DNA of 64,000 nucleotides from Neospora caninum Liverpool (lineage: Eukaryota; Apicomplexa; Conoidasida; Eucoccidiorida; Sarcocystidae), in NCBI RefSeq assembly GCF_000208865.1, contig NC_018394.1, positions 3,351,797 through 3,415,796 on the forward strand, given 5' to 3'. The notes under the pieces are model-generated. The model was not told the origin of the DNA. It made no database searches and was given only the letters and a program-made list of their open reading frames with translations. Below, one piece after another: positions 11,050 through 23,684 of the stretch (position 1 is its first letter; each line of letters starts with the position of its first letter). Position numbers and translations under genes: made by a program.

Positions 11050-14000
11050 CTACGTGTCCATGTGTGCATTCACAAGACGAAGCAACCGAAATTTTTCGGT
11101 TTTCCGGATGGTCCCCGCTGGCACGGTCCCTTCCTGTCTAGGCGGGGATGATTGGACGGGCTGTTTGCCGTTCTCCGTTACGTGTAGACGGTCTTCTATA
11201 CAGGCTGTGATATCGTCAAGCACCTCAGTGGAAGTGCGATAAACTTCGTCTCCCTTCTGAGGAGCACCTGACTCCAAAATGTACTCCCACGCTCCCATGT
11301 TTCCGCCTTCCCGGCCTGATGCAAACTCTGAACGTACAACACAGTCGACAGTAGTGATTACCCGTCATTCAAAAGAACTCTAGTCTCGCTCCAAGAGGAC
11401 ACTGGAACTGGAGCGGTCGCAAACCGAGTCCACAGGCCAGATCAACCAGCTTTCCTCCATTTCTCCCCTTTATACATGTGTATGTCTTAGTTGATTGACA
11501 GCACCTAAAAATGTTGTGTATGCTGGGAGAGAGCAGCAAACTCGAACGACGGTTTGGCGGTGTTTTTGCTTCAGCCACTTCCTCAGTGTCCGGCGTTTGT
11601 CCTCCTGCATCGGTACGTCTGCTCACTCACCCTTGAAGGCTTTCTCCAGTCGCTCTCGGAAGTCCATAGACACCTACGAGAAAGCAGAGTTGGAGTTCAG
11701 AAAACGTGTACAGCCGCAAAGGCTTTTGGGACACCAAAGCGCGCCTCTCTAGTACCTCGTTCGCGGCTTCTACAGGATGACGCTTCCCCATGCTCCAGAC
11801 GCTTCTGGTTTCCTTTTTGCCGCTGGCCCTCTCCGGCGAATCACTCCCGTCGGCTTAAACGGGTGTCTTTCAGCAAAAAAAGGAGCTCCCGGTTCGTCAG
11901 CTCTCGAGAAAACTGCGACCGTTGATGCTGAATGGCGTGACAGATGCTACGTCTGAGATGATTTTATGAAGGCTCTAGGAAAAGGCGCCCCTCGCTGGAC
12001 CCACGACTCTCACCTTGCCGAACTGCAGAATATTTTCGGGTTGCCTGCTTCTCCAAAACTGGCAAAACTTGGCGAAGACTGCAGCATAGAGAAGTAGAAA
12101 CACCGCGGGCACGGCAGAGCAGTCGTCGTTGTCTGATTGTTCCGCGTCCTGCGCATTATCTTCGCTCGACACGATTGCGTCAGATTGCTTGGAGAAGTTG
12201 TGGAAGTCGGAGGGCATCTTTTCAAATGAACTGTCCTCGGAGAAGCTTGACTCATCGCAGGCAAAGAGGAATACGTCGAGAAGACGGCGATCCATCATTT
12301 CGAGAAGCCATCCGACGACGTTGATGCCTGCGAGAGTGCGTTCGACGGTTCAGAGAAACACAGAATGTCCGCGCTCGAATTGCTGCCCCAAAACCGAAAC
12401 AAGCCACCGATGAAAGGCGGTGTGTTCGCTAAAACAAAAACAGCCACGAGCGTCCTGTTCGGTGAACACCAAAGGACGCCCGTGGATATTCCCAAGTCAC
12501 ACAGAAGAAAAGGCTTCGCCGGCAGCCTGCCTCAGAAGGTGCTAGCTCTTCGCGATGCACGGACTCCACGGTCGCTCCAACCACAGGGTCTCCGTCAAAC
12601 ACTACACAGCGAACGCGTCGGTTTCATTATACGTCAAGTCACACCACGCAGATCGCGGCGAGTTAGGAGCCACGTCCCCGCTGCTAACAAATGTCAGGTC
12701 TAGGCGAGAGCGTTTCTCTTGGTCGAAACAGGAGCGGCGGCCAGAAAAGCTTGAGACAGTCTCGCTCTCCCGGCACCCGCGCAAAACTGCTCGAAGAGGG
12801 CGTACGCGGCGTGCGCGACTCTCCCTTGCTGATCTAAATCGACGGGGCGAGGCAGCTTCAAGCGAGATCTTTGGCTCACTTGTTGCGGCGAAAGGCATCC
12901 AAAACTGCTCATCGCGGCTTTCTTGGAGAAGACGCTGGGCGACGGCAGGGAACCGCTGTCCAAGAAAAAGCAGGCAGTCTGCCCCCAAGCAGCCTGCGCC
13001 CCGGAAATCATGCAAGGGGTGCTGGAAGCCAAGCTCGCCCCAAGAGGATTCCTGGAGCTCGAAAGGGCCGGCCTCACGCGACCCAGTGAGAAGGCGCTCT
13101 TCATCCTGTTCTGCTGGGTGCCTTGCGCGAGGCAGGTTTGCGACCTGCCTCGGCCGCGCGTCTCTTGCTGGGCCTGTTGAGCCAGCGAGAGACATCGAGT
13201 TCTCTGCTTCCTGCGCGAAGGAGGCGGCTCCGGCTGCAGAACTGGAATCCGAACAGAGGGCGGCTGAGGTCGAGTTCTCGCTATCCGGAGAGAGGCAAAT
13301 GGAGGAAGAGGAAGACAGACTGTTTGAGTTCGGGGAAGTCAGGAGAGAAGAAGTTGTCCCTAAGAGTTGGGGCGTTCTGCTGGGGCGTTTCCCCACAAGG
13401 GACGAGCAGCAGTGGAAGGATGGCGGCAGCGGTTTGTCGAAAAACAGACGCCACATGCGTTCCAGTCGCTGTCAAGCACAAGGCACCCACCCCAGAGAAA
13501 CACACAGCGAGCAGCATCTCCGACATGTGCCGCTGGAGAAAACCGGAGAGCGCGGCACCGAGGCGCCGGCACAACCCCGCTCAAACACACCCGCGACTTC
13601 GGAGCGCCTCGAGTCGAGCCTACCGTAAAAGCCGCGGCGGCGAATCCCCTTCCCGTGTCCCCCAGCAGGCCTCGCCTCAGAGTGGGCCAGGCCAGGGCGG
13701 GAGCAGCAGCTAGGAGTGAGCCTGCCGGGGCAAGATCGGAGGGAGAGACCTAACGCGTCTGAACCCGACACAGGTGTTCAGTCTCGCTGGAACGTACTCT
13801 GTGATTCTTGGCGCAATTCGGTTCGAAATGCTGGCGGGCGCGCGACTTGACGGAATTTGTCGCTTCTTGCTTCCGACGAATCCGTCGCAGAATGTCCACG
13901 AGGCGACCGCGGTGAGCGAGCGACCGCACCGTGCACTCGGCGCAGATGAGTTGACACAAGTCCTCGACTGGCACGGCAGAGCTGTAGAGACTGGCCGCGA

Positions 14001-14611
14001 TCCCCTGCGCACACGCGACAAACGTGCTAGCATACTTAAGATGACTGCGGCAGAATCGAACCCACTGCACACGTCAGTACGACTCGTTCTTTCCAACTTT
14101 TCACGGGCGCCCTCCACGAAGACACCAATGGAACCGAAGCGCGGAGCTGGTACCCTCGCCTGTCTCCTTTTTTTGTCGGACAGCAAAGTGCGCTGCTGGC
14201 AAGGAACACAGCTGTCCACGCTGCATCTTCCACGGAGGACCGCCACGTCCCCGCGGACTGTCCTTGCGCCGCGTGTGTGTGTGTGTGTGTGTGCGGAAGA
14301 AACAAGAGGGAAACGCATCCACACCAGCTGCAACCGTCTGTTGCCCTCCAGAGATCCACTCGATACCAGCGGAAAGGCCTAGAGAGTCACAGAGCGCTGA
14401 GTCGCCATGCAAATGCGCGTGTCCCGTACCGTGGACGAGGACCGCGTCCTGAGGAGTTCTTCGACGGCCACCGCCTGCCGAGCAGCCGCTAGCTGGCACG
14501 CCGGGCCGTCGGGGTTCGGATCGCTGCGGGAAGTTTTATCGGGTAGAGCAGGTTTGAGTCCCCGCGGAAAGCAGGGATACCGGTTAAGAAGACGCTCAAG
14601 CTGCGACATGC
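11050..14611 (-). CDS. Multi-exon protein of unknown function (3' exons resolved)
   Basis: I do not recognise this gene, but several segments read as real exons. Minus-strand exons with good splice sites are 14430-14611 (begins near MSQLERLLNRYPCFP), 13798-14044 (helical, YASTFVACAQGIAASLYSS), 12503-12601 (DPVVGATVESVHREELAPSE), 12014-12327 (INVVGWLLEMMDRRLLDVF, then Ser/Asp-rich, then a hydrophobic AVFLLLYAAVFAKF stretch), 11631-11673 (VSMDFRERLEKAFK) and the last exon 11050-11327 (GNMGAWEYILESGAPQ to ...LVNAHMDT, stop). Phases match across 12503-12601 to 12014-12327 and across 11631-11673 to 11050-11327. The 12.6-13.8 kb interval has a 284-codon Ser-rich open frame that may hold more exons, and at least one exon is missing near 11.7-12.0 kb. 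The start codon is unknown and may lie well upstream. A helical scaffold or complex subunit is possible, but that is only an impression. Confidence 0.45.
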
Positions 14612-17600
14612 CTGAAAAAACAGAAGGCCGCGCGCGAGTTTTTGAAACGCGTTTGGGCAAGTTGAGAGGCACGCGCAGCCTTTCGCAGGAGTCGACCACG
14701 AGTGCTTGCCCTCCCTCGTCAGTTTCTGTAGGGCCCTTTCACTCGAAAAGGAACGCCTCCACATCGTCCAGTAAACACGAAAGCGTCTGTTCAGCACACT
14801 CCGCCGATACAGTGGAAAACATCGGCGGGGGCGTTTGCCTAATTTGTGTCGCCGTGTGAAAAAGTAGCTTTGTCGCGATGCAGGTAACCGCGGGAGGGCT
14901 TTGTAGAGTGTCGCGGCCCAGATCCCAGCGGTGTCAGAGTTACGCCCGCCCGTCGAGTGCTTCACCTGGCAGAGAGCGTTAAGGCTAACGCCGCCTGAAA
15001 CAGGACTTGGACCGGAGCAGATGTCAATCTGAAGAAGACGCACAGCCCGGTTTGTCCAAGAGCGTACCGGTAATAAGAGAAATAACGACGTTCAGCGCCG
15101 CCCTGTACAGACGGTGCACAAACGCGCGTAGGGACGCGAAGACGGAAAAGAAGCCCATCTCGGTATCCACGGGGTCACAGGAATCCTCTCTTGAAGTGAA
15201 CTGCAGCAGCCAGAGGCCGGAGTTGGACCTGGAAAAACGTAATCCTCTCAGGTGGAAGAACAGGAAAAACCGCCACGGCCTGAAGCTCGGGAATGAGTTG
15301 CATGAAGGCCTCCGCGACGGGACCACGAGCGGTTGCCCGAGGCGCAACGAAGCGTCACGGATAGGCGTGCATTTCCGGAGTGCTTACCAACGGAAACCTT
15401 CGAACTGAGTCCTCAAAACACCATGGCGGAAAAGCAAGTGGAACCCACCGTTCATCCGGAAGAGAGTTTCAACTCTCGGACCAAGCAGGCATGCAAAAAG
15501 AAGACGGAGGCAGATGAATACGCCACGCAACCCAAGCATGAGGAAAACATATATAGAGAGAGATATATATAGGTAGACGTGTGTACAGATGCGCACGCCC
15601 ATTTATGTCCACGTGTAGATATTTTGATCCTTTAACGAGTGCGGCGCGTCAGCTGTACCCGCCCCCCTGAACAAGTTGTTACAGAGAGGACTACACAATG
15701 ACTCGCATCGCTATCCCTCTAGCGGGTCCTGAGTGTTTCAGCCACCAAGTGGCTTTTCGGAGGGCTTCTCTGCAATTTGTCTATTTTCCGCAACCGTCAC
15801 ATCGCGCGGTGGCCCATAAACAGCGACCCGAGTCCTCTGCCACATTTGCCATTGGTGCTGAGGAAACACACTGGTACATCGGTGCAGAGACAAGGGGTAA
15901 AAATCTGACACCCGGAAACCCAGCCCTCCTAATTGTGGATTTTGAAAAAATGCAAGCACGACACGTACACCGCGTCTGCGAAACTCGGAATCGGGTTCTC
16001 GTTCGCGGAGGACTGAATGAATCTTAGTTCAGCCAGAGCAGTTCCGCAGCTCTATTGCCTTTCTAGTCACGTCGAGGGGAGGTGCACTCAATAACAGAAA
16101 GGGACGATAACAACTAAAAGCGAACGTCGTTGGTCCTTGCGTAAATGATTTGCGATTCTGCATGCAGCTGCAAGCTGCCAGTGCCACTGTGATGGATCAA
16201 CAGTCGACGAAGAGGCATTCCCGAAGGCTCGGGACTGGCGCAAGTATTTTCAAGTTTCCCTCTAACTCCAACAAAGAGGCAGGGCATGTTTGCCTTCCGT
16301 TTTCTCCCTTTTTGCTAGAGGACATCTTTTGTAACCTCGCGTTCATATCCAGACCAAAGTGATCGCGTCGACTCCGACGAAGTGTGTCTCTGCGAACTTC
16401 CCTCGCGTGGCATGCACGGCCGTCCACGCTGTGTGACCGTGCACGGCGTCAAGTTGACTGCACATCTCCTGGGTGAACCGAGGGCCAGGGAAACGAAGAG
16501 ACACTCACAACCTCAAGTAGATAACCCTCTGGTAATTGTCGGTTCCCCAAAATAGATCAAAGACGGACGCTCCCTTCGGCGGCCGTTTCTCACGCGCAAC
16601 GGGTCCCGCCGGGTCACTCAGGCTGCAGGTTGACGCGCCGCTGGCCCGAGGTCACTAAGTTGCAAGTGGTGTGACAAAAAGTTTTATCCCCAACTGTGCT
16701 CGAGTGGACATACGTTTGCATCCACTTGGAAGTGGAGCTGGCGGTGTTTGTAACTGATGGCGGCTGCAGCATGTCTTGCCAACGCGTGGTCCGGCTACGA
16801 GCTCCTGGAGTATCAGCTGCATCAATGTGATCGAAGTCATGCTCCAGTGAACCCAGCGACCGCTTGCTCCATACTACGGCTGATTCTGCATTTCTGAGCG
16901 TTGCTTTGCAGTCGGAAATAGGAAAATGGGCGTACAGCACGAGCTCGCTGTCAACACCGAGTCAGCTGTTTTAAACTTGCAGGCAATGGACCGAAACAAG
17001 GCTGTGGTCACTACCGCCAAATGTGGTGTTGTTGGTACCAAATCCCTGAAACCAGAAGTCTGCAAGACCAGTGGCAAATCTCGCGGTTGATTGCATTGCA
17101 CCGGAGAATATATGGAAGGGGCCTGTCAGAAAGGCGTTGTAACACGGCCACCGTCACTTCGTGAACAGCTTTGGAGGTTGGGGGCATCGTGCGTCTAACT
17201 CGAGAGTGTAGGTCTTTTCCCTGAACTGGTGAATGCCGCTTTCGTGCCCCGGATCGATCGTGGTGACTCTTAGGTGGTAAGACGAACACAGCCATTTACA
17301 ACCACGGAATGTCAATGTGTGTACCCCCATCGCTTGGGTTCTTCTAGAGGAACGAGGAGCCGGCGCAGCTGCCACACGACGAATCAGCTCGGCCATTTTC
17401 CTCGTGTTCTATGCACCAGACCGCTTTAACGGTTTGTGAGTGCGAGTCTGCCAGACTCTTGATTTTTCCTGAAAGACGGCACACTGCAGTTCCTCGGACC
17501 TTACCGGACTCGTTTAACAGGGAAAGCGTCAGCAGGTATGGAGAATCTCAAAACATAAGCACAAGACATCGAACTCATGATGCAGGTGTTCAACGGGGAC

Positions 17601-19475
17601 ACTAAATAAGAACAGAGATGTACCGTAAAAGGATCCAGAGGTGCCTGCAAGTGGCATTGTCGATATTTTCCTGCCTACAACACGTTCTTTGGGTTTTCTT
17701 GATGCGAAAAACACCGTGTTCGCTAGGGCAGTGGTAAAGTGCCAACGCTTCCCTGTTATCAGCGTCAGCCGTGGTTCTCAGCCCTAGCTTTCTCAGTTCG
17801 GGTTTGAAAGTTTATCGTTCTTTTCGGCTGCAACGCTGCAGAGACACAGGTCACCCCAACTTAGGGAAGCATCGACCGGGAACGTTCCGGACTACCGTTG
17901 ATGCCCAGCCGCAGAGAAGGCTCTCGTGATTCATACCAGCGCGAGCCACAGCTGCAAGAGGATCAAAATCTTTCTTGCGTAAGTGGCGCACATCAGAGAG
18001 GCCGCAGGTTAATTGCACCGCGCAGGACCCCGCAAACGAAGGAACAGGCCTGCGACAAGTGGTCAGCCAAGACTGTTTATTTATTCGTCACTTCAGGTGG
18101 CAAACATCGTCGTTGACACGGTTAGGTTGTGTTTTTTCGCCGAGTTTTTGACAGCGCTGGCATCCCCAAAGCCACCGAGACTGCGGCAGATTCGAACCCC
18201 GATTCGGAACTGTTTTGGTAAGAGTTTGACATGAGGGCAATTCGGGTCTGAGAACGGACCCTGGGACAAGAGAAAGACGTTCACAGAAAGGGAAGAGAAG
18301 GGAGGTGGCTCCGCGGCCGATTTTCAGCTGCCCTCTCGATGTTCACGATGCGAGGCGCTCCTCCAACGCCGCATTCTCATCTACTCCTCACCCCCTAGAT
18401 TCGTCCACGTAACAAACTAAACAGTGATTCCATGCGGCAACTTGAGGCCGACGACGTCGGGGCAACAACCGCGCGTAGGAGGCAGAGGCCTGCCTCGAGA
18501 AGTCGTTCCGTTCACTGAAGAGGTTGGGTTCGGAACTACCGAACTCCTCATAGAAGAGAACTGTGCCGTACTCGTCACAGGTAGAAGTAGCGGCGCGAGT
18601 TTCACCCCGAATGAAGTCCACAAACTGCAGAACTGCCTGCTGCTGAGCCTACACTTGGGTCGCAAGGTCTTCCAAGGAAGACTCGACGGGCGACGACTCG
18701 ACGAGAAAACGCTGCGCTCCCGCGGTGCGTGCTTCTACCAGGAATGAGGTGCCGTTTGCTCGGATGCTCCGGCCTTCTCCCGTGTGTGCCTGTGTGCATG
18801 CATTCACTGGGGGCCGCCCTCCAAAAATCGGATTTTCTCGAAACATTTTCAAGGTGCCGCCGGAGCATTTTGATCATCTTCACTTTTGCCGAAAGCTTTC
18901 TCGAGAAGCACCTGGGCCTGGACCCGTAAGAGTACGTGTATAGTCCGCAAAGTTTTTCTGTGGAAACTACTGGGACGATCCTCAACACCGCCGCCATCAA
19001 GGCCCCGTGAGAACAGATTGCACTCCTGTCCTTCATAGCCCGCGCACAATCTCGAAAGATAACATTCCAAGTCTTCCGTAACGCTGCAGTCGTCACCCCT
19101 TCTTGTTGCGGTCGTTAAACGCGCACACCGTTTCCATTTTCACTCAGAAGGGTGGCCCGCCTGTCCGTGCCATTCTGCCGCGGGTTCTTGCTTGGCCGTG
19201 GGATTTTTCCCATTTATCACGGGAAATCCACATGGCCGCGCTTTCATTGTTTTTGTCCCATTTAGTCGCCACATGGCTCTCGCTTGCGTACGTCGAATGA
19301 ACCGTAGGTCACGGCCGTGAAATACGTCGTGTGCCGCAAATACTCCTGCCGGAAACGGTCTGCAGCTGCTGTTCCTGTATCAACCCCTGTGTGGATGCGT
19401 CCTCTTTTTGTCTTCAGAAAGCTCTCGGAGATTTCCTGTATCTGGAGCGGTTCCAGTTCGTGTCAAGGATCGAAA
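14612..19475. other. Unresolved region, weak minus-strand exon-like segments
   Basis: Nearly 4.9 kb without a model I trust. Exon-like minus-strand segments occur at 18849-19070 (contains AQVLLEKAFGKSEDDQ), at about 18470-18640 (contains YGTVLFYEEFGSSEPNLFSE) and at 17154-17396 (ATG-initiated, MAELIRRVAAAPAPRSS). They could be 5' exons of the minus-strand gene that ends at 11050, or belong to separate genes. On the plus strand a 46-codon ORF begins at 16757 and a 55-codon ORF at 16926. The last few hundred bases before 19476 should contain the 5' UTR of the nucleoporin gene. Confidence 0.5.
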
Positions 19476-22400
19476 ATGGTGAGTTTCCCTCCGCCTGGGT
19501 TCCGCATTTTGCCCGGTTCCCAGCCCAAACCAAAGACCTACCGTGCTTTTTCGGGTCTCGCGAAACAGACCTGCATCACAGGGCTTTTGACGGCATCGAG
19601 AGGACCGCAGGCCAAAGTTCAGCACATCGGACGTCGCATGTGCGCTCTCCGCTGATTCCACAGGTTGACACCGCGGGGGCGAGTGCGACGGAGGTGGGCC
19701 CCGCCAGCCCTCACAGCTCGGAGCCTCCGGCAGGGACGAAACGGCGACAAACGCTGGGCGCGCACGAACTTCGCGACCTTCAGGAAGGGAAAGCACTCGG
19801 TGACGCTGCCGATGACAGCCAGCCTGCGGACGACATGAAGCAGGCGGATGCGGCCACACTGCAGAAGAGACAGTAAGGAGAACCGAGCGGCCTTTGCGGT
19901 GACTCACCACTGTGTGGAGTCTGGTGACGGCTTTTCTTTCCCGCGGGTTCTTTTGGCGATGGCTGCATCTCCCACGCAAGTCCGTCTCTGGAGTGTCTTG
20001 CTTCCTGTGCGATTCCAGATTTTGCAGTGTGGGGCGCGACCCCTCATATAAATGCGCCAGACTGAGACAGATGTAGCTTGTATGTTACCGGGATAGCTTT
20101 TTGCCGAATCGAAATCTCCATGCGCTAACTTTTTCGAGTCCAGAGCAGTCGCAGTGACCTCGCCAGCGGCTTACAGAGCTTTCCGCCTGGAGCTCGTTTT
20201 CCGTTGAAGCCACGGCCGCTCGGAGAAGGGAAAGGGCGTTTGCGCCGTACACATCTGCAGGTTCTCCGTGAATGACGTGGTGTTCCGACTCATGCACACA
20301 GACGCCTGCGGGTGGTTCGTTCCGGCACCGCCGTCCCCACCCCGGCAGCAGACGCGGCGACTGTCTCGCCCGCGACAACGGGAAACCCGTCTTTGGCCGA
20401 GAAGCCTGGTGAATCGCCGAAGCCAGTGGAAGAGGGAACCTCTCCAGAGAACACCAACGAACAGGTAAATGCCCTCTGTTAACACTGCACCAGAGTGCTC
20501 TGGCGATCTTACGGTGCAACGTCTGTCGTCAGCCAGACCGAATTTTTGCGGGCGTTTGGACTGCATGGCTATCCCCGCGTGTGGCAGCGTTCGCCTTTGA
20601 TTCTTCGCTAAGCATGTGACTGCTGTGCAGGCGGCTCCGTACTTCGTGAAGGTTTCGATGAAATGAGACTAGGCACGCCATTCACGGTCATGGCGCGTGC
20701 TGTCGAGGGAATGTCGGGGCGATGTCGGCTTCATTCCTGAGTCTGGTTGCGTGCCCTCGGGCGCGCGTACGAGAGGAGAGAGACAACTCACGCTGGCGCC
20801 TCTCACATCAGTCGAAAGCTTTTGCGTGGTTTCATGTGTTTCGCAGGCCAAGAATACAAACAGAGCTGAGGGGGAAGGAGCAACAAACGGTGCTCCTGCG
20901 TCGTCTGAAAACGGGAAAGAGGGAGAGAGGGCATCGCCGCAGGAGCAGAGCGCGACGACTGGACTGCTCGGGACAGCGGAAATCAAGAGCGTCCCGACTT
21001 TCAGCAGCGCGTTTGCCTCGCTAGTAAGTTCCTGCAACGCCCGTGTCGCTGGCGTGCATACAGTGGGTCATTTGTGACGCGCAAACATCGCGGAGGCTCC
21101 TGGGCAATATGTGAACTGTAGTGCAGGTTACCCTTTTCATTCGTCGTGCTGTGGACTCCGGCTCCATCCAAACTTTAGGAATGCCGCCTTACGCGTGAAA
21201 CGCCTTCTGCGTCTGTGGGTGCTCTGTTCAGTCCAAACAGCCCCAGTCTTCTTTCTTCCTCCTGTCGCCGCCTCAGTCGAGCACGGGTGGAGCCGAAACA
21301 TCGTCAGGCTCGACGCCGTCGTTGTTCGCCAACTTGGGCGGTTCGTCGTCCCTGTTTGCCACGTCGACAAGCTTCAACGGCAATGAGGAGGGGGCAGATG
21401 GCGAGGATGAGCAGAAGCCCGAGGAGCCCAGCGTCATTGAAAACGGTGCGTCTTGGTCGAGCATTCCCTGGCAAACAGGCCTTCGTTGGATTTCGGTTTC
21501 CCGGCTTCCGTCATGGGTAACTGCGCAGGTGTTTCGGAATGGTTCACTGGTCACGTGTCTCACGCATCTTCCGGACTTTCCATGCAAGGCTGAAAAAACG
21601 AAACAGCCGGTTCCCACCCACGTCCTGGCTTCAGGGACTCTCGCACGGATGTCTGCTTGCGCGTCTGTGCGGCCCAGTCGAACGGGAGGCTTCCGGGTTT
21701 TCGCATCCCAGTCTAGAAGTTCCCGGGCAAGCTGCCTCGCGCCTCTCTGCCGGGGACCCTGAAGGGGCCGTCTCGAGGACGCTCGTGGTGTCGTTTGCCG
21801 GTTTCTCTGTCTCCCAGATGCCGACGCCGATGAGGAAATTCTCTTCACCGATGTGAGTTGCAGCAGCCTCAGGAGAACGGGACGAAAACGCCTTTCCACA
21901 TCAGCACGCGCGCCCCTGATGGATTGCCAGCATCCGAGCGTGTGTGAAGCACCTGTCCTGCTAAAGAGCTCTCTTCCTTCTTTGGGGTCGGGCGATGCGT
22001 TCCCTGAGTGAGAAGATCTATTTGCCGACTCATTTATACGCATTTTCCACCTTTTCAGCATTTCGTGTGGCAGTCGGAAAAGGGTTTTAAAAGGGGTGTG
22101 AGCGGAGCGGTAGCCCCCCGCTAGCCTCCAGAGAGCGGTTCGCCGAATCACACTCTGAACGGAGATTGCGCTGCTGTCGCAAGCTGAAGATGCATTTCCC
22201 CTGGATTGGTGTGTGCGCTTCTGGACAGCGAGATTGCCGTATGCAGCGGTTCGACGCCAGTCAGACGGCTTGGGCGCCCAAACCACCCCTGGAGGGACGG
22301 GTGCAAATCTCGGCAAGCAAAGTAAGCTTTTTGGCGTCTGTGGGAGTCTGCACAAACACTCTGTGGTCCCATACGAACGGTCAAACCTCCCCGGCAGGGT

Positions 22401-23684
22401 GTTCGCGTTTCCAACTGGCTAGCTGGCGTATAGCTATCCGCGGCCTCAGGCAGAGCAAGACAAGCGCGCGTGCGCGAGGTGACTCTCGCGTACATTTTCG
22501 CGCGCGAGACATCTGAAGCCTTTTGTGTCACTGGGCACGCGCATGCGTGCGCGTGGCTTCTGTCGCAGAGCCCTTTTGAGCATGCGGCAGTTTCCGACTC
22601 TGGAAGGCGTGAACAGCCGAGCATCACACTGTCACTGTATGGCTTTTTGGGTTTTTCTCTGCTCAGCGAACGACGGACTGATTTGGAATGTCCTACACTG
22701 TATTTCTCTGCAGAAAGAGGAGGACAGCGGGGCGACACGGATTCTGTTTTTCGTACACAGAACGGGACGGCTGCATCTGAACACGCCGTTAATCGCCTCT
22801 GTGAACTATGAGCATCCTCTGGATCGAAGTCGTCAGCGCGCCGCTGTGTCCTCCAAGGACGAGAAACCGGATGAGAAAAGCGGCGAGGACCCGCAGACTG
22901 AAGACGTGCCAAGGAAAAAGAACACAGCGCAGTTCCTTGGACTCAAGACAGATGCCAGTACGTGCTGCCATCTGCATATCGCCGTCTATGCACGCGTCTG
23001 CGTCAGCGCCACGCGATGCAAATTTAGGGACGTTTCGAGAGTCGTAGAGTGTGTTTTGTCGGTTGCCGTGGCATCTGAGTAGTTTTCTCCCGCTGTTGAT
23101 ACGGGTAATGGCAGTAATCCGTAGATTACGTCCGGAACATAGCGGATGCGGAATAACCTCAATGCCGTTGTAGGACATTGAAATCCAGCACGTCTGGCTG
23201 TCTGCAGCAGTTTGGCAAGCAGCCAATCGTAGCGGTAGTGCGTAAAAGCGAATTCCAGCGACTGCGCTCGGCCGTCGAGACGGAAGGACAGCGGTCCTCT
23301 TGGCCACGGGATCCTTCTGGTCTCCCACCCGACCCCGGACCTGCCATGGACAGCCGTTTGTGGGGAGTCTTTGGGGACTGCTGTGGCACTGCATTGTCGT
23401 CTCATTTGATACCACGAGGTCCGGTCTGCGCCGCGAAGGTCCAAGGCTTGGGAGTCTACCAAGATGGCCATTGTGTGTGGCATAACCTGACTGTCTACGG
23501 CTTTGTTTTGAGGACCCACAAGACTGATGCGCATGCTGTGACCTGTTGTTCTGTTCCAGAGAGCAGCTCGGACACCACAATTTACCGCATTCGCTTCTCC
23601 AACGAGGAGAAGTGTGCAGAGTTTCTCTCTCTGGCGAATGAAAGAAAAACCATGGGCAGGAACCAGTCTCCCACGTCAGCGTGA
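19476..23684 (+). CDS. Nup50/Nup2-like nucleoporin with C-terminal Ran-binding domain
   Basis: A nuclear-pore basket or transport cofactor of the Nup50/Nup2 kind, expected to bind Ran-GTP through its C-terminal RanBP1-type domain. Exons: 19476-19478 (the ATG, followed directly by a gtgagt donor), 19664-19872, 20302-20464, 20847-21023, 21277-21445, 21818-21852, 22247-22321, 22714-22957 and 23560-23684. They sum to 1200 nt in frame, 399 residues. The N-terminal part has a Lys/Arg-rich segment (AGTKRRQTLGAHELRDLQ, then LQKRQRLRVVRSGTA). The middle is Ser/Thr/Gly-rich with PSLFANLGGSSSLFA, degenerate relative to FG repeats. The Ran-binding domain starts near DADADEEILFTD, continues with RILFFVHRTGRLHLN, and ends with IYRIRFSNEEKCAEFLSLA, matching the Nup50 order of blocks. 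The 5' end is the least certain part, and one short exon could be missing before 22247. The last intron carries a mitochondrial insertion. Confidence 0.8.
23067..23192 (-). pseudogene. Nuclear mitochondrial insertion, decayed cox3-like fragment
   Basis: Read on the minus strand, this matches the better-preserved segment at 58585-58749 almost base for base in order. It contains shared runs such as ggatttcaat, gaggttattcc, gtaatcta and gagaaaacta, but has a three-base gap and many substitutions. Most differences replace A or T with G or C, as expected for an AT-rich mitochondrial sequence drifting in nuclear DNA. The translated remnant still shows GFQCPTTALRLFRIRYVPD against GFQYPTTLRLFHIGYVLG in the other copy. 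It lies in the last intron of the nucleoporin gene, opposite to that gene's direction. Assignment to cox3 follows the other copy and is inference. Confidence 0.8.

Noticed and set aside
12555..13628. 357-codon plus-strand ORF
   Set aside because: It runs antisense to protein-like minus-strand exons and is rich in Arg/Ser/Lys from GC-rich composition. It has no recognisable block and no supporting splice structure.
18180..18240. tRNA-like GATTCGAACCCC motif
   Set aside because: The TpsiC-like word is present, but I could not find matching acceptor, D and anticodon stems around it on either strand.
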